DNA of 64,000 nt from assembly GCF_033343995.1 (NCBI RefSeq), contig NZ_CP137573.1:2575001-2639000 (forward strand), read 5' to 3'. Below the pieces are notes generated by a model. The model saw nothing but the letters and a program-made list of their open reading frames with translations, ran no database searches and was not told the DNA's origin. Each line of letters begins with the position of its first letter. The stretch's first letter is position 1. Made by a program: the position numbers and the translations under genes. Below are positions 7,126-14,583 of the stretch, piece after piece. Source of the stretch: Streptomyces sp. HUAS YS2 (lineage in GTDB: Bacteria; Actinomycetota; Actinomycetes; Streptomycetales; Streptomycetaceae).

Positions 7126-8487
7126 TCATCCGACGGCGGCCGGGGCCTTCTCCCCGCCGTCGTCGCTCCGCTGGTCCGGAAGTCCGGCGTCCGCGGAGGC
7201 GTGGTCGTCGACGAGGGTCGTCTCGTCGAAGGGAACCCTGCCCGCGAGGACCTCGGTCACCCGCGCCTTGTCGATCTCCTTCGTCCAGGTGCCGACCAGG
7301 ACCGTGGCGACGGCGTTGCCCGCGAAGTTGGTCAGCGCCCGCGCCTCGCTCATGAAGCGGTCGATGCCGACGATCAGGCCGACGCCGTCGACCAGTTCGG
7401 GGCGGTGCGACTGGAGGCCGCCGGCGAGCGTGGCCAGGCCCGCTCCGGTGACGCCCGCCGCACCCTTGGAGGCGATGATCATGAAGACGAGGAGCGAGAT
7501 CTGCTCGCCGACCGACAGCGGGTCGCCCATCGCCTCGGCGACGAAGAGGGAGGCCATCGTCAGGTAGATCGCGGTGCCGTCCAGGTTGAACGAGTAGCCG
7601 GTCGGCACGGTGATGCCGACGACGGGCTTGCTGACGCCCAGGTGCTCCATCTTCGCGATGAGGCGCGGCAGCGCCGACTCGGACGAGGAGGTGGAGAGGA
7701 TCAGCAGGAACTCGCGGCCCAGGTACCTCAGCAGGCTGAGGATGTTGACCCCGGCGACCAGCCGCAGCAGCGTGCCGAGCACGAGGAAGACGAAGACGGC
7801 ACAGGTCAGGTAGAAGCCGATCATGATGACGGCGAGCGACTTGAGCGCGTCGATCCCGGTCGCGCCGACCACCGCGGCGATGGCGCCGAACGCGCCGACC
7901 GGGGCCGCCCACATGATCATCGCCAGGATCCGGAAGACCAGCCGCTGGATGTGCCCGATGCCGCGCAGCACCGGCTCACCGGTGCTGCCCATGGCCTGGA
8001 GCGCGAAGCCGGCGAGCAGGGCGACGAGCAGGGTCTGCAGCACCTCGCCCTCGGTGAAGGCGGAGACGATGGTGGTCGGGATGATCCCGAGCAGGAAGTC
8101 CGCGGTGGATTCGCTCGCGCCGGCGGCCTGCTGCGAGCCCGCCTCGGCGACCTCCTTGGTGAGGTGCAGCCCGGAGCCCGGCTCGAGGATGTTGCCGACG
8201 ACGAGGCCGATGGCCAGGGCGACGGTGGACATCACCAGGAAGTAGCCGAGGGCGAGACCGCCGACGGCGCCGACCTTCGCGGCCTTGCGGACGGACCCGA
8301 CGCCGAGCACGATCGTGCAGAAGATGATCGGCGAGATCATCATCTTGATCAGGTTCACGAAGCCGGTGCCCAGCGGTTTGAGCTCGACGGCGACCCCCGG
8401 CGCCAGGAAGCCGACCGCGATGCCGAGCAGCACGGCGCCGATGACGGCCAGATACAGGTAATGGGTACGGTCCCGTCGTGCGGCCAC
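7126..8487 (-). CDS. dctA: Dicarboxylate:cation symporter (DctA, DAACS family)
   Basis: A 453-aa membrane transporter for C4-dicarboxylates such as succinate, fumarate and malate. DAACS hallmarks are present: the serine-rich re-entrant hairpin TSSSESALPRLI, the motif GYSFNLDGTAIYLTMASLF in TM7, KMMISPIIFCTIVLGVGS, and a final re-entrant loop SKGAAGVTGAG. Eight membrane segments plus two hairpins are expected. I chose the GTG at 8487 because GAGGAGG precedes it by 5 nt; the much longer open frame runs antisense through the sensor kinase. It is divergent from that kinase and its response regulator, the standard arrangement for dctA control. Confidence 0.92.
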   Translation of the reverse strand: MAARRDRTHYLYLAVIGAVLLGIAVGFLAPGVAVELKPLGTGFVNLIKMMISPIIFCTIVLGVGSVRKAAKVGAVGGLALGYFLVMSTVALAIGLVVGNILEPGSGLHLTKEVAEAGSQQAAGASESTADFLLGIIPTTIVSAFTEGEVLQTLLVALLAGFALQAMGSTGEPVLRGIGHIQRLVFRILAMIMWAAPVGAFGAIAAVVGATGIDALKSLAVIMIGFYLTCAVFVFLVLGTLLRLVAGVNILSLLRYLGREFLLILSTSSSESALPRLIAKMEHLGVSKPVVGITVPTGYSFNLDGTAIYLTMASLFVAEAMGDPLSVGEQISLLVFMIIASKGAAGVTGAGLATLAGGLQSHRPELVDGVGLIVGIDRFMSEARALTNFAGNAVATVLVGTWTKEIDKARVTEVLAGRVPFDETTLVDDHASADAGLPDQRSDDGGEKAPAAVG

Positions 8488-8550
8488 GGGGTCCTCCTCG
8501 ATGGTGAAGCGTCCACGTCCCGGTGGATCCCCGCGACTATCCATCACCCT

Positions 8551-8564
8551 GTGACCCAGGTCAC
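8551..8564. promoter_or_regulatory. Dyad in the dctA / sensor kinase divergent promoter
   Basis: GTGACCCAGGTCAC, two 6-bp arms around CA, lies 63 bp upstream of the dctA start and 73 bp upstream of the kinase start. It is the clearest symmetric element in the 150-bp gap and is a candidate binding site for the response regulator at 10419. Confidence 0.45.
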
Positions 8565-8637
8565 CGTTGCGTTCCTTTCGTTCACGCAATTCGCCGACGC
8601 GTTTCGCGGTCCCTTTTCGGCCAGGCACACTGACCGC

Positions 8638-10422
8638 ATGCGCATACCCCTCCCCCGGCCCCGGAGCCTGGCCGGCCAGCTCTTCGCGATGCAGGTCGTG
8701 CTGGTCGCCGTGGTCGTCGCGGGCTGCGCGGCCTTCGCGTACGTGACCGACCGCGCGCAGGCCGAGGAGACGGCGAGGCGGCAGTCGACGGCCACCGCGT
8801 CGGCGGTCGCGAAGTCGCCGGCCGTGGCCGCGGCGGCCCGCTCGGCCGACCCGACCGCGCAGCTCCAGCCGTACACGGAGGCGCTGCGGAAGGACGCCGG
8901 GGTCACCTTCGTGGTGATCATGGCGCCGGACGGGACGCGCTGGACGCACCCGGAGCCGTCCCAGATCGGACGCACGTACCTCGGCCACATCGACGACGCC
9001 GTGCACGGCCGGATGTTCTCCGAGACGCACCTCGGCGTGCTCGGCCCCTCGGTCCGTACCGTCGCACCGGTGTACGACGGCGGCCGGGTGGTCGCGCTGG
9101 TGAGCGCGGGCATCACCATCGAGAAGATCAGCGAGCAGGTACGGGAGCAGGTGACGGCCCTGCTCGTGATGGCCGGGGCGGCGCTGGTCCTCGGCGGGGC
9201 GGGCACGTACGTGATCAACGCCCGGCTGCGGCGGCACACGCACGGCATGAACGCGACCGAGCTGAGCCGGATGCACGACTACCACGAGGCCGCGCTGCAC
9301 GCGGTGAGCGAGGGCCTGGTGATGCTGGACGGACAGCGCAGGATCGCCCTGATCAACGACGGCGCCCGGGAGCTGCTCGGCACCGGGGACGCCGACGTGG
9401 TCGGCTCGTCGGCGGCCGAGCTCGGGCTGCCGCCGGCACTGACCGGGGCACTGCTGTCGTCCGGGCCGCGGGTGGACGAGGTGCATCTGACCGCCGAGCG
9501 GGTGCTCGTGGTCAACACCCGGCCGGTGGTGGGCGGGGAGCGCCGTGGCACCGTGGCGACGCTCCGGGACCGCACGGAACTCCAGTCGCTGGCAGGTGAG
9601 TTGGATTCCGAGCGGGGCTTCACTCAGGCGCTGCGCTCGCAGGCCCACGAGGCGGCGAACCGGCTGCACACGGTCGTCTCGCTGATCGAGCTGGGCCGCG
9701 CGGACGAGGCGGTGGAGTTCGCGACGGCCGAGCTGGAGCTGGCGCAGGCGCTCACCGACCGGGTCGTCGACGCGGTCGCCGAGCCGGTGCTCGCGGCGCT
9801 GCTGCTCGGCAAGGCCGCGCAGGCGAACGAGCGCGGTGTGGAGCTGGTGCTGACCCCGGAGAGCCGGATCGACGACGGACTGCTGGCCGGCACGCTGCCG
9901 GCCCGGGACCTGGTGACGATCCTCGGCAACCTGATCGACAACGCGGTCGAGGCGGCGAGCGCGGAGGCGCCGGCCGCGGGGCGGGCCCGGGTCACGGTCA
10001 CCGCGGCGGCGCGGGGCGACGAGCTGCTGGTCCGGGTCGCCGACTCCGGACCCGGGGTGCCCGACGACGACGGGGAGGCCGTCTTCGAGCGCGGCTGGTC
10101 GACCCGCGGAGCGGGCCGCGGCCTCGGCCTGGCCCTGGTCCGCCAGGCCGCCCGGCGCAACCGGGGCACGGTCGCCCTGGGCCGCGCCCCGGAGGGCGGC
10201 GCGTCCTTCACGGTCCGCCTGCCGCTGCCCGGGCCGCAGGGCGGGCCCGGGGCCGGGCCCGGGGCCGGGGCGAGCCTCCCGGCATCGGGACCGCAGGCCG
10301 AGCGGCCGCAGGCCGGGTCCGCAGCCGACCTCGGCGGGCCCGGGCCCGTCGGGGCAGCCGGGCCCGCCGGGCCCGAGGCCGAGCTTCCCGTGCGTCCGGC
10401 CGGAGCGGAGGGCTCGGTATGA
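8638..10422 (+). CDS. DcuS/CitA-type sensor histidine kinase
   Basis: A 594-aa membrane sensor. TM1 is about residues 14-36, an extracellular Cache/PDC-like domain covers about 40-170 (including TFVVIMAPDGTRWTHP and the conserved GPSVRTVAPVYDGGRVVALVS-like strand order), TM2 about 178-198, then a PAS region (HEAALHAVSEGLVMLD), the CitA-type phospho-acceptor segment SQAHEAANRLHT, and an ATPase domain with N-box ILGNLIDNAVEAA, DSGPGVP and GRGLGLALV. The dctA gene next door suggests it senses dicarboxylates. After the ATPase domain there is an odd tail of about 60 residues rich in Gly, Pro and Ala. The start is the first ATG giving a normal TM1; no ribosome site is clear. It overlaps the next gene by 4 bp. 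Confidence 0.9.
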   Translation: MRIPLPRPRSLAGQLFAMQVVLVAVVVAGCAAFAYVTDRAQAEETARRQSTATASAVAKSPAVAAAARSADPTAQLQPYTEALRKDAGVTFVVIMAPDGTRWTHPEPSQIGRTYLGHIDDAVHGRMFSETHLGVLGPSVRTVAPVYDGGRVVALVSAGITIEKISEQVREQVTALLVMAGAALVLGGAGTYVINARLRRHTHGMNATELSRMHDYHEAALHAVSEGLVMLDGQRRIALINDGARELLGTGDADVVGSSAAELGLPPALTGALLSSGPRVDEVHLTAERVLVVNTRPVVGGERRGTVATLRDRTELQSLAGELDSERGFTQALRSQAHEAANRLHTVVSLIELGRADEAVEFATAELELAQALTDRVVDAVAEPVLAALLLGKAAQANERGVELVLTPESRIDDGLLAGTLPARDLVTILGNLIDNAVEAASAEAPAAGRARVTVTAAARGDELLVRVADSGPGVPDDDGEAVFERGWSTRGAGRGLGLALVRQAARRNRGTVALGRAPEGGASFTVRLPLPGPQGGPGAGPGAGASLPASGPQAERPQAGSAADLGGPGPVGAAGPAGPEAELPVRPAGAEGSV

Positions 10423-11111
10423 CGGCCCCTGCCGACGGGATACGCGTCCTGGTCGTCGAGGACGACCCCGTCGCCGCCGACGCGCACGCGCTCTACGCCG
10501 GGCGGGTCGCCGGGTTCACCGTGGTCGGCGTGGCCCACTCGCGGGCCGCGGCGGTACGGACCCTGGAGCGGACGCCGGTCGACCTGATCCTCCTCGACCT
10601 CTATCTCCCCGACGGGCACGGCCTCCAGCTGCTGCGCTCCCTGCGCGCCGCCGGGCACTCCGCCGACGTCATCGCCGTCACCTCCGCCCGGGACCTGGCG
10701 ATCGTCCGCGAGGGGGTGTCCCTCGGCGTCGTCCAGTACGTGCTGAAGCCCTTCACCTTCGCCACCCTGCGCGACCGGCTCACCCGGTACGCCGAGTTCC
10801 GCGCGTCCGCCGGCGAGGCGTCCGGGCAGGACGAGGTCGACCGGGCGCTGGCCACCCTGCGCACCCCGCAGCCCGCCGCGCTCCCCAAGGGTCTGAGCGC
10901 GCCGACGCTGGAGGCCGTCACCCGGAGCCTGCGGGCCGCGCCGGGCGGGCTGACCGCGGCCGAGGCGGGTGCGGCGGTCGGCATCTCGCGGATCACGGCG
11001 CGGCGCTACCTGGAGCACCTGGTGACCGAAGGCCGGGCGGCCCGGGCGCCACAGTATGGCCAGATCGGGCGCCCCGAGCTTCAGTACCGCTGGCTGCCCG
11101 CGCGGCCCTGA
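10419..11111 (+). CDS. CitB/DcuR-type response regulator
   Basis: A 230-aa response regulator. The receiver domain (1-125) has the acidic pair E14-D15, phospho-acceptor D60 in LILLDLYLPDGHG, T88 and K110 in VLKPF. The C-terminal output domain is a CitB-type HTH (LTAAEAGAAVGISRITARRYLEHL, split about residues 180-205). It overlaps the kinase stop by ATGA, so the pair is coupled. Predicted role: activate dctA and perhaps its own operon in response to external C4-dicarboxylates; the target assignment comes from position only. Confidence 0.92.
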   Translation: MTAPADGIRVLVVEDDPVAADAHALYAGRVAGFTVVGVAHSRAAAVRTLERTPVDLILLDLYLPDGHGLQLLRSLRAAGHSADVIAVTSARDLAIVREGVSLGVVQYVLKPFTFATLRDRLTRYAEFRASAGEASGQDEVDRALATLRTPQPAALPKGLSAPTLEAVTRSLRAAPGGLTAAEAGAAVGISRITARRYLEHLVTEGRAARAPQYGQIGRPELQYRWLPARP

Positions 11112-11215
11112 CCGGCGCCGCGCCACCGGCCGGACCGCTGCTGACCTGCAGTGTTCGTGCGGTTACCGATTGGTTCGCACATTCCTACAGCATGTGGCGT
11201 TGGGGGAACCGACCG

Positions 11216-11245
11216 TAGTCACGAGTCACTTTCCGCACCTACGGT
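11216..11245 (+). promoter_or_regulatory. Probable promoter of a leaderless HTH gene
   Basis: TAGTCA at 11216-11221 and TACGGT at 11240-11245 are 18 bp apart. The -10 box ends 7 nt before the GTG at 11253, so transcription would begin at the start codon. The -35 box is weak. Confidence 0.45.
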
Positions 11246-11252
11246 GGCTTGT

Positions 11253-11927
11253 GTGCACCCCTCTGTTCCGTCCCCGCCCTTCAACGCCCTCGCCGCGCGC
11301 CGACTGCGCGAAGGCCTGGGCATGGCGCCGGGCCACGTCGCGTACGGCCTGCGGGCGCAGTACGGCATGGCCGTCACGCCCGACACCGTCGTCGCCTGGG
11401 AGCGGGGTCAGCTAGCCCCCACCTCGCGGGAGCTGACCGCGCTCGCCGGCGTGCTGTGGTGCGCGCCGTCCGAGCTGCTGGCCGCCGCGACGACGCTTCG
11501 CGAGCACCGGATGGCCCGCGGCCTCGCGCCGGAGGACCTGGCGCGCCGGGTCGGCATGGAGGCGCACGTGTACCAGCGGATGGAGGACTCCGGCCGCTGG
11601 CGCGGCAACGACCGGCAGACCGCGGCCCTCGCCGAGACGCTGGGCCTCGGCCCGCGCGCGCTGCTCACCGCGACCGGTCGCGACGAGGAGCTGGCGGCGG
11701 TGCTGCGGGACGCGGCGACGACGCGCTGGCAGGCGTACGTGCGGCCGGCCGCGAAGATGCTGCCGCTGCCGCGCCCCACCCTGGAGGGCGCGCTGCAGCG
11801 GCTGCACGGCGAGTACCACGCGAAGATGGCGGCCACCAGCAGCTGGGGCGCGTCGGGCGGCAGTGGCGACGAGGGCCGGGCGTACCTGGAGGAGATCGTC
11901 GATCACTTCTGGAACGCGATCGGCTGA
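11253..11927 (+). CDS. XRE-like helix-turn-helix DNA-binding protein
   Basis: A 224-aa cytoplasmic protein with two Cro/C1-type helix-turn-helix segments: one in residues about 12-70 (ALAARRLREGLGMAPGHVAY then VAWERGQLAP) and one in about 75-125 (EHRMARGLAPEDLARRVGM, with YQRMEDSGRWRGN). The C-terminal half has no recognised fold. The family is common and unstudied in Streptomyces. The open frame begins at 11151, but the upstream part contains promoter-like sequence, so I use the GTG at 11253; 11244 is an alternative. The stop codon lies inside the first copy of a 26-bp tandem repeat. Confidence 0.75.
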   Translation: MHPSVPSPPFNALAARRLREGLGMAPGHVAYGLRAQYGMAVTPDTVVAWERGQLAPTSRELTALAGVLWCAPSELLAAATTLREHRMARGLAPEDLARRVGMEAHVYQRMEDSGRWRGNDRQTAALAETLGLGPRALLTATGRDEELAAVLRDAATTRWQAYVRPAAKMLPLPRPTLEGALQRLHGEYHAKMAATSSWGASGGSGDEGRAYLEEIVDHFWNAIG

Positions 11928-12000
11928 CGCGAACGGCCGACGTGGTCCGCTGACGCGATCGGCCGACGTGGTCCGCTGACGCGATCGGCTCACGGGGCCG
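11924..12000. repeat. 26-bp tandem repeat starting on the HTH gene stop codon
   Basis: Three tandem units at 11924-11949, 11950-11975 and 11976-12000 (last one degenerate). Each begins CTGACGCGA and contains CGGCCGACGTGG in the first two. The TGA of the upstream gene is inside unit 1, and the last codons of that gene (GCGATCGG) match the unit, so the repeat appears to have grown out of the gene end. Confidence 0.9.
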
Positions 12001-12017
12001 GCCGACCGGCCCACCGG

Positions 12018-13082
12018 TCAGTCCCGCCGGTCGAAGCTGAACAGCTGGCCGCGCCGCCCCCGCGCGTCGTCCGCGCAGGCCGCCGTCTCCAGCCGCGCCC
12101 AGGGGGCGCGCGGGTCCCCGGTCACCGTGATGCATTGGGCGGAGTCGCCCGGCCTGATCCGGTAGCCCTCGACCGGGGTGCCGAAGGGCTCCAGGCGGAA
12201 GGATTCGGTCCGCCCCTGCTCGCCGCACTCCGAGTCGTGCAGCGGGGCCGCCGCCTTGGCGGCGGCGCCCGGGACCCCGGTGCAGCCGACGCCGAACTCG
12301 GGGTGGTGCGTGACCAGCCGCCAGTGCCCGCTGTCCCGGCCGGTCAGCGGCATCAGCTCGTACCGGGGGACGTCGGCGCCCGCGCACTCACGCTGATACA
12401 CCTGCCCGCTCCGGTCCGACGGTTTCTCGCCCAGGCAGAGCCCCGCGTCGAGCGTGCGGATCAGCACCGGCCCGGCGGCGGGCGTGACCGGCGGCCCGGA
12501 CACCCGCTCGACCCCGTCCCGTACGAGGGCGACCACGCTGGACACGGCGAGCCCCAGCCCGGCGACGGCGACGACCGCCACCAGCACCCGGGGTATCCGC
12601 CCCCGGTGCGCGGAGCCGCCGGGGGCCCACCGCGCCGCGGGCGCGGCGGCCGCCCCGGCCGGGACGTCGGCATCGAGGTCCGGCATCGGCCCGGCACCGC
12701 TCCGGGACACGGCCGGCTCGGCGGTCGTGCCCGCGGCGCCCTCCGCGGTGCGGTCGGCGGCAGCCGCCGCCATGCTCCCCGGCACGGTCCGCACGCCACC
12801 CGTCGCCAGTTCCTTGCGGACGACCAGCCAGGTCTCGCGCTCCCCCGGGGGCGTCCCGCAGGCGCGGACGAAGGCGGCGAGGAGTTCCTCGCGAGGGAGG
12901 CCGGCGCGGGTCAGCATGTTCGCGACCGTCGAGCGGGGCAGGACGTCGCCGACCGCCTCCGCGCGGGCGGACAGTTCACGGTAGGTCAGCCCCGACCAGT
13001 CCTTCAGCTCCTGGAGCCGGGCCAGGAACTCGGCAGGGGTCCGTGCCCCCTGCGGATCGGGAGCTCTCTCCCCCGCGTTCAT
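12018..13082 (-). CDS. Membrane-anchored HTH protein with extracellular ricin-like domain
   Basis: A 354-aa protein with an unusual layout. Residues 15-95 form a helix-turn-helix domain of the type seen in many actinobacterial regulators (FLARLQELKDWSGLTYRELS, then LPRSTVANMLTRAGLPREE and an FVRACG helix). An Ala/Pro linker leads to one membrane helix (about 164-187). The outer part, about 165 residues, has six cysteines and repeats the pattern LCL...QREC...WRLV and CITV...ETAAC, which resembles a ricin-B beta-trefoil. It could bind a sugar outside and DNA or a protein inside. ATG at 13082 has GAGGGGCGG upstream. Target genes unknown. Confidence 0.75.
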   Translation of the reverse strand: MNAGERAPDPQGARTPAEFLARLQELKDWSGLTYRELSARAEAVGDVLPRSTVANMLTRAGLPREELLAAFVRACGTPPGERETWLVVRKELATGGVRTVPGSMAAAAADRTAEGAAGTTAEPAVSRSGAGPMPDLDADVPAGAAAAPAARWAPGGSAHRGRIPRVLVAVVAVAGLGLAVSSVVALVRDGVERVSGPPVTPAAGPVLIRTLDAGLCLGEKPSDRSGQVYQRECAGADVPRYELMPLTGRDSGHWRLVTHHPEFGVGCTGVPGAAAKAAAPLHDSECGEQGRTESFRLEPFGTPVEGYRIRPGDSAQCITVTGDPRAPWARLETAACADDARGRRGQLFSFDRRD

Positions 13083-13226
13083 CCGCCCCTCCCCCTCGTC
13101 GACCCGTCGCAGGTTACCGCCGGGTTGGGACATGTCCCGGACAGGCGTAAGCCTTGTTGATCGAGCTGTTCGACTCAAGAGTGGAACACGGCATTTCCGG
13201 TCGGGGGGCCGGACTGCCGGCACGAC

Positions 13227-13270
13227 GAGCGGCCCCTGCCCGCCCACGGGGGAGACGGGCGGGGCCGCTC
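13227..13270 (-). terminator. pfkA terminator
   Basis: Stem of GAGCGGCCCC against GGGGCCGCTC, extended by GCCCG/CGGGC beyond a bulged T, around a purine-rich loop. It lies 58 bp downstream of the pfkA stop on the minus strand. Confidence 0.7.
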
Positions 13271-13328
13271 GGCAGCGCGAGGTACGGCCCCGGGAGGCCC
13301 GGGTATCGGGGCACCGGGGACACCGGGG

Positions 13329-14354
13329 TCAGAAGACGGACTCGGCCTCCGCCATGCGGTCCAGCGGGACCGTCTTGAGCTGGGTGACCGCCTCGGCCAG
13401 CGGCACCATACGGACGTCCGTGCCGCGCAATGCCGTCATCCGCCCGTACTCGCCGCGGTGCACGGCCTCCACCGCGTGCCAGCCGAAGCGGGTCGCGAGC
13501 ACCCTGTCGTACGCGGTCGGCGTGCCGCCGCGCTGGACGTGACCGAGGATGACCGGGCGGGCCTCCTTGCCGAGGCGCTTCTCCAGCTCGACGGCGAGCC
13601 GGTTGCCGATGCCCTGGAAGCGCTCGTGGCCGTACTGGTCGATCTCGCCCTTCTGGTAGTCCATCGTCCCGTCGGCCGGGTGCGCGCCCTCGGCGACGCA
13701 GACGACGGCGAACTTCTTGCCGCGCGCGAAGCGTTCCTCGACCATCTTGACCAGGTCCGCCGGGTCGAAGGGCCGCTCGGGCAGGCAGATGCCGTGCGCG
13801 CCGCCCGCCATGCCGGACTCCAGCGCGATCCAGCCGGCGTGGCGGCCCATCACCTCGACGACCATGACCCGCTGGTGGGACTCCGCCGTGGTCTTCAGCC
13901 GGTCCATGGCCTCGGTGGCGACCGTGACGGCGGTGTCGAAGCCGAAGGTGCGGTCGGTGGACGAGATGTCGTTGTCGATGGTCTTCGGGACGCCGACGAC
14001 GGGCATACCCGCGTCCGCGAGCATCCGCGCCGCCGTCAGGGTGCCCTCGCCGCCGATCGGGATGAGCGCGTCGAGGCCGTACTCCTTCTGCAACTCGACG
14101 CAGTTCTCGGCCGCTTCGCTGAGCCGGGCGCGCTCCATGCGGGCGGAGCCGAGGATGGTGCCGCCGCGGGCGAGGATGCCGCTGACCGCGTTGAGGTCGA
14201 GCGGTCGGTAGTGGCCGTCCAGGAGACCTTTGAACCCGTCCTCGAAACCGATGACTTCGTCGCCGTAACCGGTGAGCGCCCGGTGCACGACCGACCGGAT
14301 CACTGCGTTCAGGCCGGGGCAGTCGCCGCCTGCGGTGAGAACTCCGATACGCAT
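13329..14354 (-). CDS. pfkA: 6-phosphofructokinase
   Basis: A 341-aa PfkA converting fructose-6-phosphate to the 1,6-bisphosphate, the committed glycolytic step. Visible signatures: MRIGVLTAGGDCPGLNAVIRS at the start, IPIGGEGTLTAARML in the nucleotide site, and VPKTIDNDISSTD with catalytic Asp. GGEGT keeps the Gly expected for ATP use, while the Lys before TIDND is the pattern of actinobacterial group III enzymes that include PPi and ATP forms; ATP is most likely. The start at 14354 has AGGAG 9 nt upstream. It is divergent from pta, with 229 bp between, so upper glycolysis and acetate overflow share a control region. Length matches S. coelicolor PfkA proteins. Confidence 0.95.
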   Translation of the reverse strand: MRIGVLTAGGDCPGLNAVIRSVVHRALTGYGDEVIGFEDGFKGLLDGHYRPLDLNAVSGILARGGTILGSARMERARLSEAAENCVELQKEYGLDALIPIGGEGTLTAARMLADAGMPVVGVPKTIDNDISSTDRTFGFDTAVTVATEAMDRLKTTAESHQRVMVVEVMGRHAGWIALESGMAGGAHGICLPERPFDPADLVKMVEERFARGKKFAVVCVAEGAHPADGTMDYQKGEIDQYGHERFQGIGNRLAVELEKRLGKEARPVILGHVQRGGTPTAYDRVLATRFGWHAVEAVHRGEYGRMTALRGTDVRMVPLAEAVTQLKTVPLDRMAEAESVF

Positions 14355-14583
14355 CGTGCGTCGTCTCCTGATCGCTGTCGTTGCGGTTGCGCCGGTTCCG
14401 ATTCTCACACGGTCGGACCGCCGACCGCGCCTTCGACTACTCCGCGCTCTTATCCACGGACGGAGGTATTGTCAAGGGGGTATGGCCACCCGTGCGGGGG
14501 TTTTCTCGGCGCGGGCGCTTGACGGAATCGGTTGATGGAATCGCCTGGCCGAAAGCGGACGGGTGCGGACGGGAGACGACGGC

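Noticed and set aside
5125..8637. A 1765-codon open frame that would fuse aldo-keto reductase antiframe to the sensor kinase
   Set aside because: Only its last 594 codons (from 8638) form a recognisable protein. The rest crosses gh16 in another frame and dctA in antisense.
7126..9669. An N-terminal extension of dctA to 847 residues
   Set aside because: The extra part is antisense to the sensor kinase. A clear GAGGAGG ribosome site marks the GTG at 8487.
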